DNA from: Kaistia defluvii
GTDB lineage: Bacteria > Pseudomonadota > Alphaproteobacteria > Rhizobiales > Kaistiaceae
Assembly (NCBI RefSeq): GCF_026343955.1
Contig: NZ_JAPKNI010000004.1
Span: 496,001 to 560,000, forward strand
Direction of reading: 5' to 3'
Length of the DNA: 64,000 nt
Shown: one piece after another, positions 44,083-53,657 of the stretch
Numbering within the stretch: position 1 is the first letter of the stretch
Layout: each line of letters begins with the position of its first letter
Made by a program: the position numbers and the translations under genes
Notes under the pieces: model-generated
Databases searched by the model: none
What the model saw: only the letters and a program-made list of their open reading frames with translations
Told to the model about the DNA's origin: nothing

Positions 44083-47000
44083 TTAGCCGTCGCCCATCGC
44101 CATCAACGAGGCATTGCCGCCCGCCGCCGCCGTATTGACCGAGATGACCTGCTCCTCGGCGAAACGAAGGAGGTAGTTCGGGCCCCCGGCCTTCGGGCCG
44201 GTGCCGGAGAGGCCGGAGCCGCCGAAGGGCTGCGTGCCGACCACGGCGCCAATGACATTGCGGTTCACATAGACATTGCCGACCGCGAGCTTCGCGACGA
44301 TCGCCTCGACCGTCTCGTCGATGCGGCTGTGGATGCCGAGCGTCAGGCCATAGCCGGTCGCGGCGACCTGTTCGATCACCCTGTCCAGATCGCCCGCCCT
44401 CCAGCGCACGACATGCAGGATCGGCCCGAACACCTCGCGGTCGAGCGTACGGGCCTCGCGGAGCTCGATGATCACGGGCGCGACATAGCTGCCGGCGTTC
44501 GGCGCCCTGCCCTCGAAGCGCACGGTCTCGCTCTTCCGCATCAAGGCGATGTGGCGGTCGAGATTGGCCTTGGCCTCGGAATCGATCACGGGCCCGAGGT
44601 CGGTCGCGGGCTGGCGCGGATCGCCGACGGTGAGTTCCGCCGCTGCGCCCTCGATCATCTCCAGCATCCGGTCGGCGACATCCTCCTGCAGATAGAGGAT
44701 GCGCAGCGCCGAGCAGCGCTGGCCGGCCGAGCGGAAGGCCGAGGCGACGACATCGTCCGTCACCTGCTCCGGCAGCGCCGTCGCATCGACGATCATGGCG
44801 TTCAGGCCCCCCGTTTCGGCGATCAGCGGGACGATCGGCCCGTCCTTCGCGGCCAGCGCGCGGTTGATTGACCACGCCGTCTCGGTCGAGCCGGTGAAAG
44901 CGACACCCGCGGTTAACGGATGGCTAACAAGAGCGGCGCCGATCTTGCCGTCGCCGGTCGCCAATTGGCATGCGCCAACCGGCACGCCGGCCTGGTGCAG
45001 CAGCCGTACCGCCTCGAAGGCGATGATCGGCGTTTGCTCGGCTGGCTTCGCCACGACCGTGTTGCCCGCGGCCAGCGCCGCCGTCACCTGGCCGAGGAAG
45101 ATCGCCAGAGGGAAGTTCCAGGGCGAGATCGCGACAAAGACGCCCCGGCCACGATATTGAAGCTCGTTGCGCTCGCCGGTCGGGCCCGGCATCCGGATCG
45201 GCGCGGCAAAGTGACGGCGCGCCTCGGCGGCGTAGTAACGGCAGAAATCCGTCGCCTCGCGCACCTCCGAAAGCCCATCGGCCAGCGTCTTGCCCGCCTC
45301 GTGGGCGAGCAGGCTCATCAGCCGCTCACGGTTCTGTTCCAGCAAATCCGCCATTTTGTCGAGCATTTGGGCGCGATCCTCGGCCGGCGTCGCCGACCAG
45401 CCGCGAAACGCCGCCTGCCCCGCTTTCATGACATTGTCGACGGCATCGACGGAGAGGGAGGCAACCGAACCGACCACCGTCCGGCCGTCGATCGGGCTCA
45501 GGACCGGCGTCGGCTTCGCGTCGTCGATGGCAACGGCGACGATCGGCTTGGCCACCAGCGCCGTGCCGTCATGCGCCTTCATGCCGTCGAGCAGCGCGCC
45601 GAGCACGGCTTCGGAACCGAATTCGAGGCCGGCCGAGTTCTTGCGGACCTCTCCATAGAGATCGGCCGGCAGCGGCAGGTGACGATGACGGGCCCGGGCG
45701 CCGCCCTCCAGCGTCGTGTCGGGTCGGACCAGCAGGCTGGCGATCGGAACCGAACGGTCGCCGACCACGGCGACAAACGACGAGTTCGCGCCATTTTCGA
45801 GCAATCGGCGGACCAGATAGGCGAGGAGATCGCGATGGCCGCCGACCGGCGCATAGATGCGGGTCGAGACCGTTGGCACGCTGTCATGCACCGCCTTGTG
45901 CAGCGCCTCGCCCATGCCATGCAGGCGCTGCAGCTCGAAGCCGGTCGCTTCGCCGGCCATTTCCAGGATGGTGGCAACGGTCAGCGCATTGTGGGTGGCG
46001 AATTGCGGAAAGATGCGCGGCCGCAGGTCGAGCAGCTTCCGCGCGCAGAAGAGATAGTTCTGGTCGGTCGCTGCCTTGCGGGTGAATACCGGATAGCCGT
46101 CGAGGCCGCGCTCCTGCGCCCGCTTCACCTCGGTGTCCCAATAGGCGCCCTTGACCAGGCGGACCATCATCCTGCGATCCAGCCTCGAGGCGAGTTCGCC
46201 AACCCAGTCAATCACCGCCCCGGCGCGCTTCTGATAGGCCTGGATGGCGAGGCCGAAGCCGTCCCAGCCGGCAAGCGACGGATCGGCGAACGCCGCCGCG
46301 ATCACGTCGAGCGACAGTTCCAGCCGGTCGGCCTCTTCGGCATCGACGGTGAAGTTCAGGTCATAGCTCTTGGCCTGCGCCGCCAGTTTGATCAGTTGCG
46401 GCACCAGCTCGGCCATCACCCGCGCGTGGTTGACCGCCTCGAAGCGGGGATGCAGTGCCGAGAGCTTGACCGAGATACCCGGCCGGTCCGGCAGCGCCTT
46501 CTTGCCGGCGGCCTTGCCGATGGCGTCGATCGCCATGGCGTAGCTGTCGAAGTAGCGCTGCGCGTCCTCTGCGGTGCGGGCGCCCTCGCCCAGCATGTCG
46601 TAGGAGTAGCGAAAGCCCTGCTTTTCCAGCGTCCTGGCGCGCTTCAGACCGTCCTGGATGGTCTGGCCCAGTACGAAATGGTAGCCGAGGAAGCGCATCG
46701 CCTGGCGCGTCGCCGTGCGAACGGTCGGGGTACCGACGCGCTTCACCAGGCCGGCGATGATGCCGTCGGCGCTGTCGGTCGGCGTCACGATGCGCGCCGA
46801 GAGCCCCAGCGCCCAGGTCGAGGCCGAGACGAACCAGCCTTCCGCCCGGCCGCTATGCTCGCTCCAATCGGCGCCACCGAGCTTGTCCTCGATCAGCCGG
46901 TCCTGCGTCGCCGAATCCGGCACGCGCAGCAGCGCCTCGGCCAGCACCATCAGCGCCAGCCCTTCGCGCGTCGAAAGCCCGAACTCCCGCAAGAAGTCCT

Positions 47001-47178
47001 CGATGCCGCCGACCGCGCCGGACTGGCCGCGGATCGCCTCGATGAAGGCTGTGGCGCGGCGATCCGTGCGCGCTTCGGCGCTCGCATCCAGCATCGCGCC
47101 GCGGATCGCCTGGCGCATCAGCGTGGCATCGTCGCCGGCGTAGGGAGCACGAAAGGGTTCGATGGCGGCGGTCGGCAT
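44083..47178 (-). CDS. putA: Bifunctional proline dehydrogenase / P5C dehydrogenase (PutA)
   Basis: Oxidises proline to glutamate in two steps with FAD and NAD. The N-terminal half is the proline dehydrogenase barrel (GISVKLSALHPRFEAVNH, LVKGAYWDTEVKRAQERG, FATHNALTVATI). The C-terminal half is an aldehyde dehydrogenase (WNFPLAIFLGQVTAALAAGN, ETGGLNAMIVD, catalytic Cys in SAGQRCSALRI). At 1031 residues it lacks the N-terminal ribbon-helix-helix DNA-binding domain of enterobacterial PutA and matches the short type known from Bradyrhizobium. ATG 47178 follows GGAG by 9 bases; the frame is open far upstream but only as an antisense shadow of the next gene. Confidence 0.95.
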   Translation of the reverse strand: MPTAAIEPFRAPYAGDDATLMRQAIRGAMLDASAEARTDRRATAFIEAIRGQSGAVGGIEDFLREFGLSTREGLALMVLAEALLRVPDSATQDRLIEDKLGGADWSEHSGRAEGWFVSASTWALGLSARIVTPTDSADGIIAGLVKRVGTPTVRTATRQAMRFLGYHFVLGQTIQDGLKRARTLEKQGFRYSYDMLGEGARTAEDAQRYFDSYAMAIDAIGKAAGKKALPDRPGISVKLSALHPRFEAVNHARVMAELVPQLIKLAAQAKSYDLNFTVDAEEADRLELSLDVIAAAFADPSLAGWDGFGLAIQAYQKRAGAVIDWVGELASRLDRRMMVRLVKGAYWDTEVKRAQERGLDGYPVFTRKAATDQNYLFCARKLLDLRPRIFPQFATHNALTVATILEMAGEATGFELQRLHGMGEALHKAVHDSVPTVSTRIYAPVGGHRDLLAYLVRRLLENGANSSFVAVVGDRSVPIASLLVRPDTTLEGGARARHRHLPLPADLYGEVRKNSAGLEFGSEAVLGALLDGMKAHDGTALVAKPIVAVAIDDAKPTPVLSPIDGRTVVGSVASLSVDAVDNVMKAGQAAFRGWSATPAEDRAQMLDKMADLLEQNRERLMSLLAHEAGKTLADGLSEVREATDFCRYYAAEARRHFAAPIRMPGPTGERNELQYRGRGVFVAISPWNFPLAIFLGQVTAALAAGNTVVAKPAEQTPIIAFEAVRLLHQAGVPVGACQLATGDGKIGAALVSHPLTAGVAFTGSTETAWSINRALAAKDGPIVPLIAETGGLNAMIVDATALPEQVTDDVVASAFRSAGQRCSALRILYLQEDVADRMLEMIEGAAAELTVGDPRQPATDLGPVIDSEAKANLDRHIALMRKSETVRFEGRAPNAGSYVAPVIIELREARTLDREVFGPILHVVRWRAGDLDRVIEQVAATGYGLTLGIHSRIDETVEAIVAKLAVGNVYVNRNVIGAVVGTQPFGGSGLSGTGPKAGGPNYLLRFAEEQVISVNTAAAGGNASLMAMGDG

Positions 47179-47340
47179 GCGGGCACTCCGGATTGCGAAG
47201 TCCGCAGCATATCGCCTATTCCGTCGAGGCTTTGGGGTTTGATGCCAGTTCAATCCGTGAGATTCACGGTCGATTGGCATTTTTCCGCGAATGTCTCTAC
47301 CGTCCACGGATCTACCTTCGAAGCCGGAGAGCGACATACC

Positions 47341-48168
47341 GTGGACTTCAGCGACGATGATCTCCGCCAGTTCGACGAGAACGGCGCGCCGCCCCTGCCC
47401 GCCGCCAGTGAGAACTTCACAGTGGAGACCAACGGCGCCCGCATCTGGGCCGCCAGCTTCGGGACCGGACCGGCGGTCGTCCTGCTGCATGGCGGTCTCG
47501 GCAATGCCGGCAATTGGGGCCATCAGGTACCGGTGCTCGTGGCGGCAGGCTTCCGCGCGATCGTCATGGACAGCCGGGGCCATGGCCGCAGCAGCCGGGA
47601 CGCACAACCCTTCTCCTATGGGTTGATGTCATCCGACGTGCTGGCCGTGCTGGATCATCTGCAGATCGCCACCGCCGCGATCATCGGCTGGAGCGACGGC
47701 GCCTGCACCGGTCTGGTGCTGGCCCGCCGCCATCCCGAACGCGTCACAGGCGTGTTCTTCTTCGCCTGCAACATGGACCCGAGCGGCGCCAAGCCCTTCG
47801 TGCCGAGCTCCGTCATCGACCACTGCTTCGCGCGCCATGTGAAGGATTATGCGGCTCTCTCCCCGACGCCGGACGATTTTGGTTCGTTTTCCGCGGCCGT
47901 GTCGTTGATGCAGCAGACGCAGCCGGACTATTCGGTGGCCGACCTGGCCGGGATCACGGTGCCGGTGGCGATCGTCCAGAGCAAGAGCGACGAGTTCATC
48001 CATGCCGAGCACGCTCGCTATCTGGTCCGAAGCATTCCCGGCGCGACGCTGACGCTGCTCGACGGCGTCAGCCATTTCGCACCACTGCAGCGGCCGCGCC
48101 TGTTCAACGAGGCGATGCTCGCCTTCCTCGCCAGCCTCGACCTGCGCCGCCACCATTCTCCCACCTGA
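47341..48168 (+). CDS. Alpha/beta hydrolase
   Basis: 275 residues. The oxyanion region is VVLLHGGLGNAGNWG, the nucleophile elbow is GWSDGACTG, and the catalytic His is in LDGVSHFAPL, with an Asp in VQSKSDEFI. The GTG at 47341 (reading VDFSDDDLRQFDENGAPPLP) has CGGAGAG 9 bases upstream and matches the usual start of Rhizobiales relatives; an in-frame ATG at 47242 is possible. The substrate is unknown; 3-oxoadipate-enol-lactonase-like and non-haem peroxidase-like members share this fold. Divergent from putA, 20 bp upstream of an Lrp-type regulator. Confidence 0.85.
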   Translation: MDFSDDDLRQFDENGAPPLPAASENFTVETNGARIWAASFGTGPAVVLLHGGLGNAGNWGHQVPVLVAAGFRAIVMDSRGHGRSSRDAQPFSYGLMSSDVLAVLDHLQIATAAIIGWSDGACTGLVLARRHPERVTGVFFFACNMDPSGAKPFVPSSVIDHCFARHVKDYAALSPTPDDFGSFSAAVSLMQQTQPDYSVADLAGITVPVAIVQSKSDEFIHAEHARYLVRSIPGATLTLLDGVSHFAPLQRPRLFNEAMLAFLASLDLRRHHSPT

Positions 48169-48188
48169 TCCAGAGAAGTCGAACCGAC

Positions 48189-48641
48189 ATGGACCGCACC
48201 GACCGCGCCATCCTGAAGGCGCTCCAGGCCGATGGCCGCATCACGACGCTGGATCTGGCGGCGAGGGTCAACCTGTCGCCGACCGCGACGGCCGACCGGG
48301 TCAGGCGCCTGACGCGAGAGGGCTATATCGAGGGCTATCACGCCCGGCTTTCGGCGGAAAAGCTCGATCTCGGGTTGCTGGTCTTCGTCGAGGTCAAGCT
48401 CGACAGGACGACACCGGATGTATTCGAGCATTTCGCGATCGCCGTGCGCCGCGCCTCCGAGGTGATGGAGTGCCACATGGTGGCCGGCGGGTTCGATTAT
48501 CTGATCAAGGCCCGCGTCAGCGACATGAACGCCTATCGCGCCTTCCTGTCGGACAGCCTGCTGTCGCTGCCCGGCGTGCGCGAAACCCACACCTACGCCG
48601 TGATGGAAGAGGTCAAGAACACGGATCTGCTGCCGCTATAG
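48189..48641 (+). CDS. Lrp/AsnC family regulator, possible PutR
   Basis: 150 residues. The N-terminal helix-turn-helix is DRAILKALQADGRITTLDLAARVNLSPTATADRVRRLTREGYIEGY, followed by the RAM effector domain (LLVFVEVKL ... VMECHMVAGGFDYLIKARVSDM). In Agrobacterium and Rhodobacter an Lrp-type activator, PutR, lies beside putA and switches it on with proline. The neighbourhood here fits that role except that a hydrolase gene lies between. Starts 20 bp after the hydrolase stop, probably co-transcribed. Confidence 0.88.
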   Translation: MDRTDRAILKALQADGRITTLDLAARVNLSPTATADRVRRLTREGYIEGYHARLSAEKLDLGLLVFVEVKLDRTTPDVFEHFAIAVRRASEVMECHMVAGGFDYLIKARVSDMNAYRAFLSDSLLSLPGVRETHTYAVMEEVKNTDLLPL

Positions 48642-48760
48642 GGCGCTGGGGGCCACGGTATCAACAGACGAGCCTCCGGCGTCATTCCTCCTCTACCCCG
48701 CGAACCGGGATCCACGCGGCCGAGGTTTCCGGCGTTTCCGATCCTGCCATCCCGGCTGAA

Positions 48761-48790
48761 TGGATCCCGGGTCAAGCCCGGGATGACAGC
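48761..48790. repeat. Dispersed hairpin repeat (ATCCCGGG-TCAAG-CCCGGGAT)
   Basis: Perfect 8-bp arms at 48764-48771 and 48777-48784 around TCAAG, with the flanking TGG and GACAGC typical of a repeat I remember as widespread in alphaproteobacterial intergenic regions. Confidence 0.65.
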
Positions 48791-48836
48791 GAGCTGGGGG
48801 ACCGGCCCGCGCCCAACGCATCGTCCCCCCCCAAAC

Positions 48837-48870
48837 AAAAAACCCTCCCCCGCGCGCGGCGGGAGAGGGT
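48837..48870 (-). terminator. Intrinsic terminator of the sugar ABC operon
   Basis: Read on the minus strand: CCCTCTCCCGCC ... GGGGGAGGG stem, then TTTTTT. It lies 22 bp past the substrate-binding protein stop and also shares the GGGAGAGG repeat core. Confidence 0.85.
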
Positions 48871-48891
48871 CAGGACGTTCAGACGGGCCGA

Positions 48892-49836
48892 TTAGAACGG
48901 CGAGTCGGGGTAGTAGAAGTCCTTGGCGTTGTCCTTCGTCACCAGCGTGGCGTCGAGGATGTAGCTGCCACGGACCGGCAGGTGGTCGTAGAGACCGGCA
49001 GCCGTCAGATCCATCGCGACGGCGACCATCGCCGGCGGATACAGGATGTCGACCGGGATCATCTTGTCGCCGTCCATGACCTTCTTGATCATGTCCTTCA
49101 TGCCAGCGCCGGCGACGACGAACTGGATGTCCTCGCGGTTGGCCTGCTTGATGGCCTCGAGCACGCCGACGGCCATGTCGTCGTCCTGGGTCCAGACCGC
49201 GTCGATCTGCGGATACTTGGACAGGTAGTCCTGCATTACCTTGAACGCGTCATCGCGGCTCCAATTGCCGAACTGGCGATCGAGAACCTTAATGTCGCTG
49301 CCGGCGATGCCCTCGTCGAAGCCCTTGTTGCGCTCTTCGTCGATGACGATCGGCAGGCCGCGGATGACGACGACGTTACCCTTGCCGTTCAGCTTTTCCT
49401 TGATGTACTCGCCGGCGACGCGGCCGAGAGCCGGATTGTTGCCGGCGACGTAGAGGTCGGCCACGGCGTTGTCGGTGAGCGCGCGGTCGACGACGGTGAT
49501 GAAGACGCCCTTTTCCTTGACCTGACGGATCGGGTCGGTCAGCTCATCGGAATTGTGCGGCAGCGTGACCAGGGCGTCGATGCCCTGGGTGGTCAGGTCT
49601 TCCAGGGCATTCGCCTGCGACGCGCCATCCGGCGACGTCTTGACGATGACCTTGAGGCCGGGATAGCGGGCCTCGAGGCGCTTGGCCTGTTCCTGGGCGT
49701 GGTAGACGACGCCGCCCGTCCAGCCATGGTCAGCCGCCGGAATGGAAACGGCGATCGTCTTGGTTTCCTGCGCCTGTGCGACGCCGGCGACGAGCATCAG
49801 GCCCGCCGCGACCGATCCAAGTAGAAACTTCCGCAT
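48892..49836 (-). CDS. Sugar ABC transporter substrate-binding protein
   Basis: 314 residues, periplasmic. Signal peptide MRKFLLGSVAAGLMLVAGVAQA, cleaved before QETKTIAVSIPAADHGWTGGV. The type-I periplasmic binding fold of the RbsB/MglB class is recognisable (GIDALVTLPHNSDELTDPIRQVKEKGVFITVVDR; IDAVWTQDDDMAVGVLEAIKQ). It binds the sugar and delivers it to the permease encoded upstream. Last gene of the operon before the terminator. The ligand is not deducible. Confidence 0.92.
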   Translation of the reverse strand: MRKFLLGSVAAGLMLVAGVAQAQETKTIAVSIPAADHGWTGGVVYHAQEQAKRLEARYPGLKVIVKTSPDGASQANALEDLTTQGIDALVTLPHNSDELTDPIRQVKEKGVFITVVDRALTDNAVADLYVAGNNPALGRVAGEYIKEKLNGKGNVVVIRGLPIVIDEERNKGFDEGIAGSDIKVLDRQFGNWSRDDAFKVMQDYLSKYPQIDAVWTQDDDMAVGVLEAIKQANREDIQFVVAGAGMKDMIKKVMDGDKMIPVDILYPPAMVAVAMDLTAAGLYDHLPVRGSYILDATLVTKDNAKDFYYPDSPF

Positions 49837-49890
49837 TTCTCTCTCCCAAATTAGCCCAATGCAATGCGGAGTTGATCTCCGCTCTTCCCC

Positions 49891-50895
49891 TCATCGCCGC
49901 CGGACGAGCGAGCGCTGGACCAGCATCGCAATGATGATGATGGCGCCCTGTACGGCTCCGATGAGGTATTCGCTGACGAAGTTGGACAGCACCATGATGT
50001 TGCCGACCACTTCGAGAATGAGGGCGCCGCATATGGTGCCCCAGATCCGGCCGACGCCGCCCTTGAGGGCCGTGCCGCCGATGACCACCGCGGTGATGGC
50101 CTGCAATTCCCACAGCAGGCCGGTCGTCGGCGTGGCGGCTCCCAGGCGCGGCACGTAGACGAGAACCGCGATGGCGACACAGACACCCTGGATGACATAG
50201 GTCAGCGTCCGGACCCGGTTGACCGGAATGCCCGAGTAGCGCGCCACGTCCTCGTTGGACCCGACGGCGATGACATGGCGTCCGAAGGCAGTCCGATACA
50301 GCAGGAACGCGCCGACCAGCGCGACGGCCAGGATGACGAGCACCGGGATCGGCACGCCGAAGACATTGCCGAAATAGACCGGCCGGTAGGCCGCGCGAAG
50401 ATCCGGCGCCTTCATGGCGATCGAGCCGCCCTCGGCCAGGTAGATGGTGAGCGCCCGGAAGATCCCCATCGTGCCCAGCGTCACGATGAAGGGCTCGATC
50501 CGCCCCTGTGTCGTGATCACGCCGTTCGCAAGGCCGCAAAGCGCGCCGACACCGATCGCCAGGAGCATGGCAACCGCCAGCATCGGGATTTCGCCGGAGA
50601 CGACGCCGGTATTGAGGAACAGGATCATCACGCCCGCGACGAAGGCCGACATGGCGCCGACCGACAGATCCAGTCCGCCGGCCGAGATGACGAAGGTGGC
50701 GCCGACCGCGATGATCGCGATGAAGGCGCTGCGCGTCAGCACGTTGAGAAGGTTGTCGACCCCGAGGAAGTTGGGGTTCACCAGCGCGCCCAGCACCAGC
50801 AGCACGGCGAGCGCGACAAAGGGCGCCACGGCGCGGAGGTCGATGTCGCCGAGCGAGCGGCGGGCGGGGTTCTTGTTGGCGGTGGTGTCGGTCAT
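49891..50895 (-). CDS. Sugar ABC transporter permease (RbsC-like)
   Basis: 334 residues, 8-10 membrane segments. The family signatures are visible: VGATFVISAGGLDLSVGAMSAF near residue 60 and LLWELQAITAVVIGGTALKGGVGRIWG near 265. Its ATG overlaps the ATPase stop by 4 bases (ATGA), so it is translationally coupled. A single permease gene implies a homodimer. Confidence 0.93.
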   Translation of the reverse strand: MTDTTANKNPARRSLGDIDLRAVAPFVALAVLLVLGALVNPNFLGVDNLLNVLTRSAFIAIIAVGATFVISAGGLDLSVGAMSAFVAGVMILFLNTGVVSGEIPMLAVAMLLAIGVGALCGLANGVITTQGRIEPFIVTLGTMGIFRALTIYLAEGGSIAMKAPDLRAAYRPVYFGNVFGVPIPVLVILAVALVGAFLLYRTAFGRHVIAVGSNEDVARYSGIPVNRVRTLTYVIQGVCVAIAVLVYVPRLGAATPTTGLLWELQAITAVVIGGTALKGGVGRIWGTICGALILEVVGNIMVLSNFVSEYLIGAVQGAIIIIAMLVQRSLVRRR

Positions 50896-52448
50896 GCCTG
50901 CTCCGCCATCGAGGCGGCCTCCCTCGATGTAACGCCCGTCGCGAGAACGACGATCTCGTCTTCGGTCATGCGGTTGCCGCTCACCTCGCCCACGATGCGC
51001 CCGTTGCGCATGACGAGGATGCGGTCGCAGATGCCGATCACTTCCTGCATCTCGGACGAGATGACGATGACCGACTTTCCGCTTTCCGCCAGTTCGGCGA
51101 TGAACTTGTAGATCTGTTCCTTGGTGCCGATGTCGATGCCGCGCGTTGGCTCGTCGATGATGACGATCTGCGGGTTCAGCAGCATCATCTTGGCGAGCAG
51201 CAGCTTCTGCTGGTTGCCGCCCGAAAGCTGCCCGGCGAGCAGGTCCTTGTTGCGGGTGCGGATGTCGAACTCGGAGATCGAACTGTCGAGCGCCTTGGCC
51301 TCCCGGCCGCGGTCGATCAGCAGCCCGCGCACGAACTGGCCGAGCGCGGCCAGAGTCAGGTTGATGCCGAGATTCTGGGCCAGCAGCAGGCCTTTGCCCT
51401 TCCGGTCCTCGCTCAGATAAACGATGCCGGCGCGCATGCTGTCGCGGACGGTGACGAAATTGACCGGCCTGCCGTTCAGCTTGACCTTGCCATGCGACGG
51501 ACGCAGGCCGACCGCGCCTTCCAAAAGTTCCGTGCGACCGGCGCCGACAAGCCCGGCAAAGCCGAGGATCTCGCCCTTGCGCAGCTTGAACGAGGCGTCC
51601 TGCGCATAGCCCGGAACCGTCATGTCGTCCACTTCGAGCGCATAGTCGACGGCCTGGGTGGCGACCCGGTCGGGATAGAGCTTGGCGACGTCGCGGCCGA
51701 CCATCAGCCGCGCCATGTCGACCGCCTCCAGCCCCTCGGCCGAGCGCGTGGTGATCAGCTTGCCGTCGCGCAACACCGTCACGCGATCGGCGATCTCCTT
51801 CACCTCGGGCAGGCGATGCGAGATGTAGAGGACGGCGGCGCCCTTCTTCCGAATATCCAAGATCACGCGCAGCAGGGCGTCGGTCTCGGTGAGCGTCAGC
51901 GAGGCGGTCGGCTCGTCGAAGATGACGATGCGATGCGGCACCAGCAGCGCACGGGCGATCTGCACCAGCTGGCGCTGCGCGATCGAAAGCCTGCCGACGG
52001 TGGTGGTCGGATCGATGTCGATGCCAAGGGCGCGCACCGCTTCGGCCGCGCCCTTGTTCATCGCCTTGTCGTCCAGCGTCAGGCCCTTGCGGACCTCGCG
52101 GCCGAGATAGATGTTCTGCGCGACCGTCAGGTCGGGCGCCAGGAGGATTTCCTGGTGCACGAGCACGATGCCGCGATGCTCGGCATCGACGGGGCCGGTC
52201 ATGACGACCGGCTGCCCGTCGATCCGCAGTTCCCCCTTCGTCGGCATCAGATGGCCGGCGAGGATCTTCATCAGGGTGGATTTGCCCGCGCCGTTCTCGC
52301 CGATGATGGCGTGGACCTCGCCCGGCACGAGAGCCAGGTTGATGTCTCCCAGCACCTCGACGGGACCAAACGACTTGGAAATCCCTACCGCCTCCAGGAG
52401 AGGCGGCTGCGCACTCGTCCCCATCTCTCTCCCCTCGGCGATCGCCAT
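50892..52448 (-). CDS. Sugar ABC transporter ATP-binding protein (RbsA/MglA-like, two NBDs)
   Basis: 518 residues with two nucleotide-binding domains. NBD1 has Walker A GENGAGKST and signature LSIAQRQLVQIARALL, then VIFDEPTASLT. NBD2 has the degenerate P-loop GFAGLVGAGRTELLEG and signature LSGGNQQKLLLAKMMLLNPQ, then IIDEPTRGIDIGTK. Typical of monosaccharide ABC importers. The start at 52448 overlaps the dehydrogenase stop (TGATG); an internal ATG at 52424 right after GGGGAG is an alternative. Confidence 0.93.
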   Translation of the reverse strand: MAIAEGREMGTSAQPPLLEAVGISKSFGPVEVLGDINLALVPGEVHAIIGENGAGKSTLMKILAGHLMPTKGELRIDGQPVVMTGPVDAEHRGIVLVHQEILLAPDLTVAQNIYLGREVRKGLTLDDKAMNKGAAEAVRALGIDIDPTTTVGRLSIAQRQLVQIARALLVPHRIVIFDEPTASLTLTETDALLRVILDIRKKGAAVLYISHRLPEVKEIADRVTVLRDGKLITTRSAEGLEAVDMARLMVGRDVAKLYPDRVATQAVDYALEVDDMTVPGYAQDASFKLRKGEILGFAGLVGAGRTELLEGAVGLRPSHGKVKLNGRPVNFVTVRDSMRAGIVYLSEDRKGKGLLLAQNLGINLTLAALGQFVRGLLIDRGREAKALDSSISEFDIRTRNKDLLAGQLSGGNQQKLLLAKMMLLNPQIVIIDEPTRGIDIGTKEQIYKFIAELAESGKSVIVISSEMQEVIGICDRILVMRNGRIVGEVSGNRMTEDEIVVLATGVTSREAASMAEQA

Positions 52449-53626
52449 CAGCCTACCTTGGTCCAGACGTTGCCAGCCTTGGACGATGCCACGGCGGCCT
52501 CGATGAACTGCATGCCGACCAGGCCGTCCTCGACGGTCGGATAGGTCACGGCCGGATCGACCTTGCTGCCGTCGCGGGCGGCATGAATGGCCCGGGCCGC
52601 TTCGGTGTAGATATTGGCGAAGCCTTCCAGATAGCCTTCCGGATGGCCGCCCGGCACGCGGCTGACGCGGGCCGCTTCAGGCCAGGCGCCGGCGCCGGCG
52701 CGCGTCAGCAACTGCTTCGGCTCGCCGAACTTGGTGAACCAGAGATAGTTCGGGTCGGCCTGCGTCCATTCAAGACCGCCCTTGGTGCCGTAGACGCGGA
52801 GCTTCAGGCCGTTCTCGTTGCCGACGGCGACCTGGCTGGCCCAGAGCATGCCCTTGGCGCCGCCCTTCCACTTCAGAAGGATCTGCACGTCGTCGTCAAC
52901 CTGGCGGCCCTCGACGAAGGTCGAGAGCTGGGCCAGCACCTGGTCGATCTCCAGGCCGGTGACGAAGCAGGCGAGGTTGTAGGCATGCGTGCCGATGTCG
53001 CCGATGCAGCCGCCGGCGCCCGTGCGGGCCGGATCGGTGCGCCATTCAGCCTGCTTGTTGGTGCCGGTGGCTTCCGCCCGCTCCGTCAGCCAGTCCTGCG
53101 GATATTCGGCCTGAACCAGACGGATCTCACCGAGATCGCCATTGGCGATCATGGCGCGCGCCTGCCGGATCATGGGATAGCCGGTGTAGTTGTGCGTCAG
53201 CATGAAGATCTTGCCGGACGACTTCACCAGTTCGACGAGTTCCTTGGATTCCTCGACCGTCAGCGTCATCGGCTTGTCGCAGATGACGTGGATGCCGGCC
53301 TTCAGGAATGCCTTGGCCGCAGGGGCATGGACATGGTTCGGCGTGACGATCGACACGACCTCGATACCGTCCGGACGGGCGGCCTCGGCCTTGGCCATCT
53401 CCTCATAGGAGGTGTAGGCGCGATCCTCGGCGATGCCGAGATCGGCGGCCGACGCCTTGGCGCGGGCCGGATCCGACGACAACGCGCCGGCGACCAGGTC
53501 GTACTGGTCGTCCATGCGCGCCGCGATGCGGTGGACGGCGCCGATGAACGCGCCCTGCCCGCCGCCGACCATGCCGAGGCGGATGCGACGGCCGGCGGTT
53601 TCTTCCTTGCTGGCTCCGATTGCCAT
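52448..53626 (-). CDS. Gfo/Idh/MocA family oxidoreductase
   Basis: 392 residues. Rossmann motif [16 protein letters not shown] near residue 20, the EKP-equivalent CDKPMTLT near 125, and the substrate-domain motif [17 protein letters not shown] with the catalytic Asp/His pair. Such enzymes oxidise or reduce sugars and polyols (inositol, glucose, 3-keto sugars) with NAD(P). Together with the adjacent isomerase/epimerase this forms a common sugar-catabolic pair. GGAGAAAA lies before ATG 53626; upstream in-frame sequence is Ser/Pro-rich and looks non-coding. Confidence 0.92.
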   Translation of the reverse strand: MAIGASKEETAGRRIRLGMVGGGQGAFIGAVHRIAARMDDQYDLVAGALSSDPARAKASAADLGIAEDRAYTSYEEMAKAEAARPDGIEVVSIVTPNHVHAPAAKAFLKAGIHVICDKPMTLTVEESKELVELVKSSGKIFMLTHNYTGYPMIRQARAMIANGDLGEIRLVQAEYPQDWLTERAEATGTNKQAEWRTDPARTGAGGCIGDIGTHAYNLACFVTGLEIDQVLAQLSTFVEGRQVDDDVQILLKWKGGAKGMLWASQVAVGNENGLKLRVYGTKGGLEWTQADPNYLWFTKFGEPKQLLTRAGAGAWPEAARVSRVPGGHPEGYLEGFANIYTEAARAIHAARDGSKVDPAVTYPTVEDGLVGMQFIEAAVASSKAGNVWTKVG

Positions 53627-53657
53627 TGTTTTCTCCGATCCGTGTGGTTGCCGAGGG

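Noticed and set aside
44908-44925. CtrA-like TTAA-N7-CTAAC string
   Set aside because: It lies inside the putA coding sequence, showing that such matches occur by chance.
44920-48168. Plus-strand open frame of >1000 codons across putA and the alpha/beta hydrolase
   Set aside because: Its first two thirds are antisense to putA, with low-complexity Arg/Gln/His-rich translation. Only the part from 47341 reads as a hydrolase.
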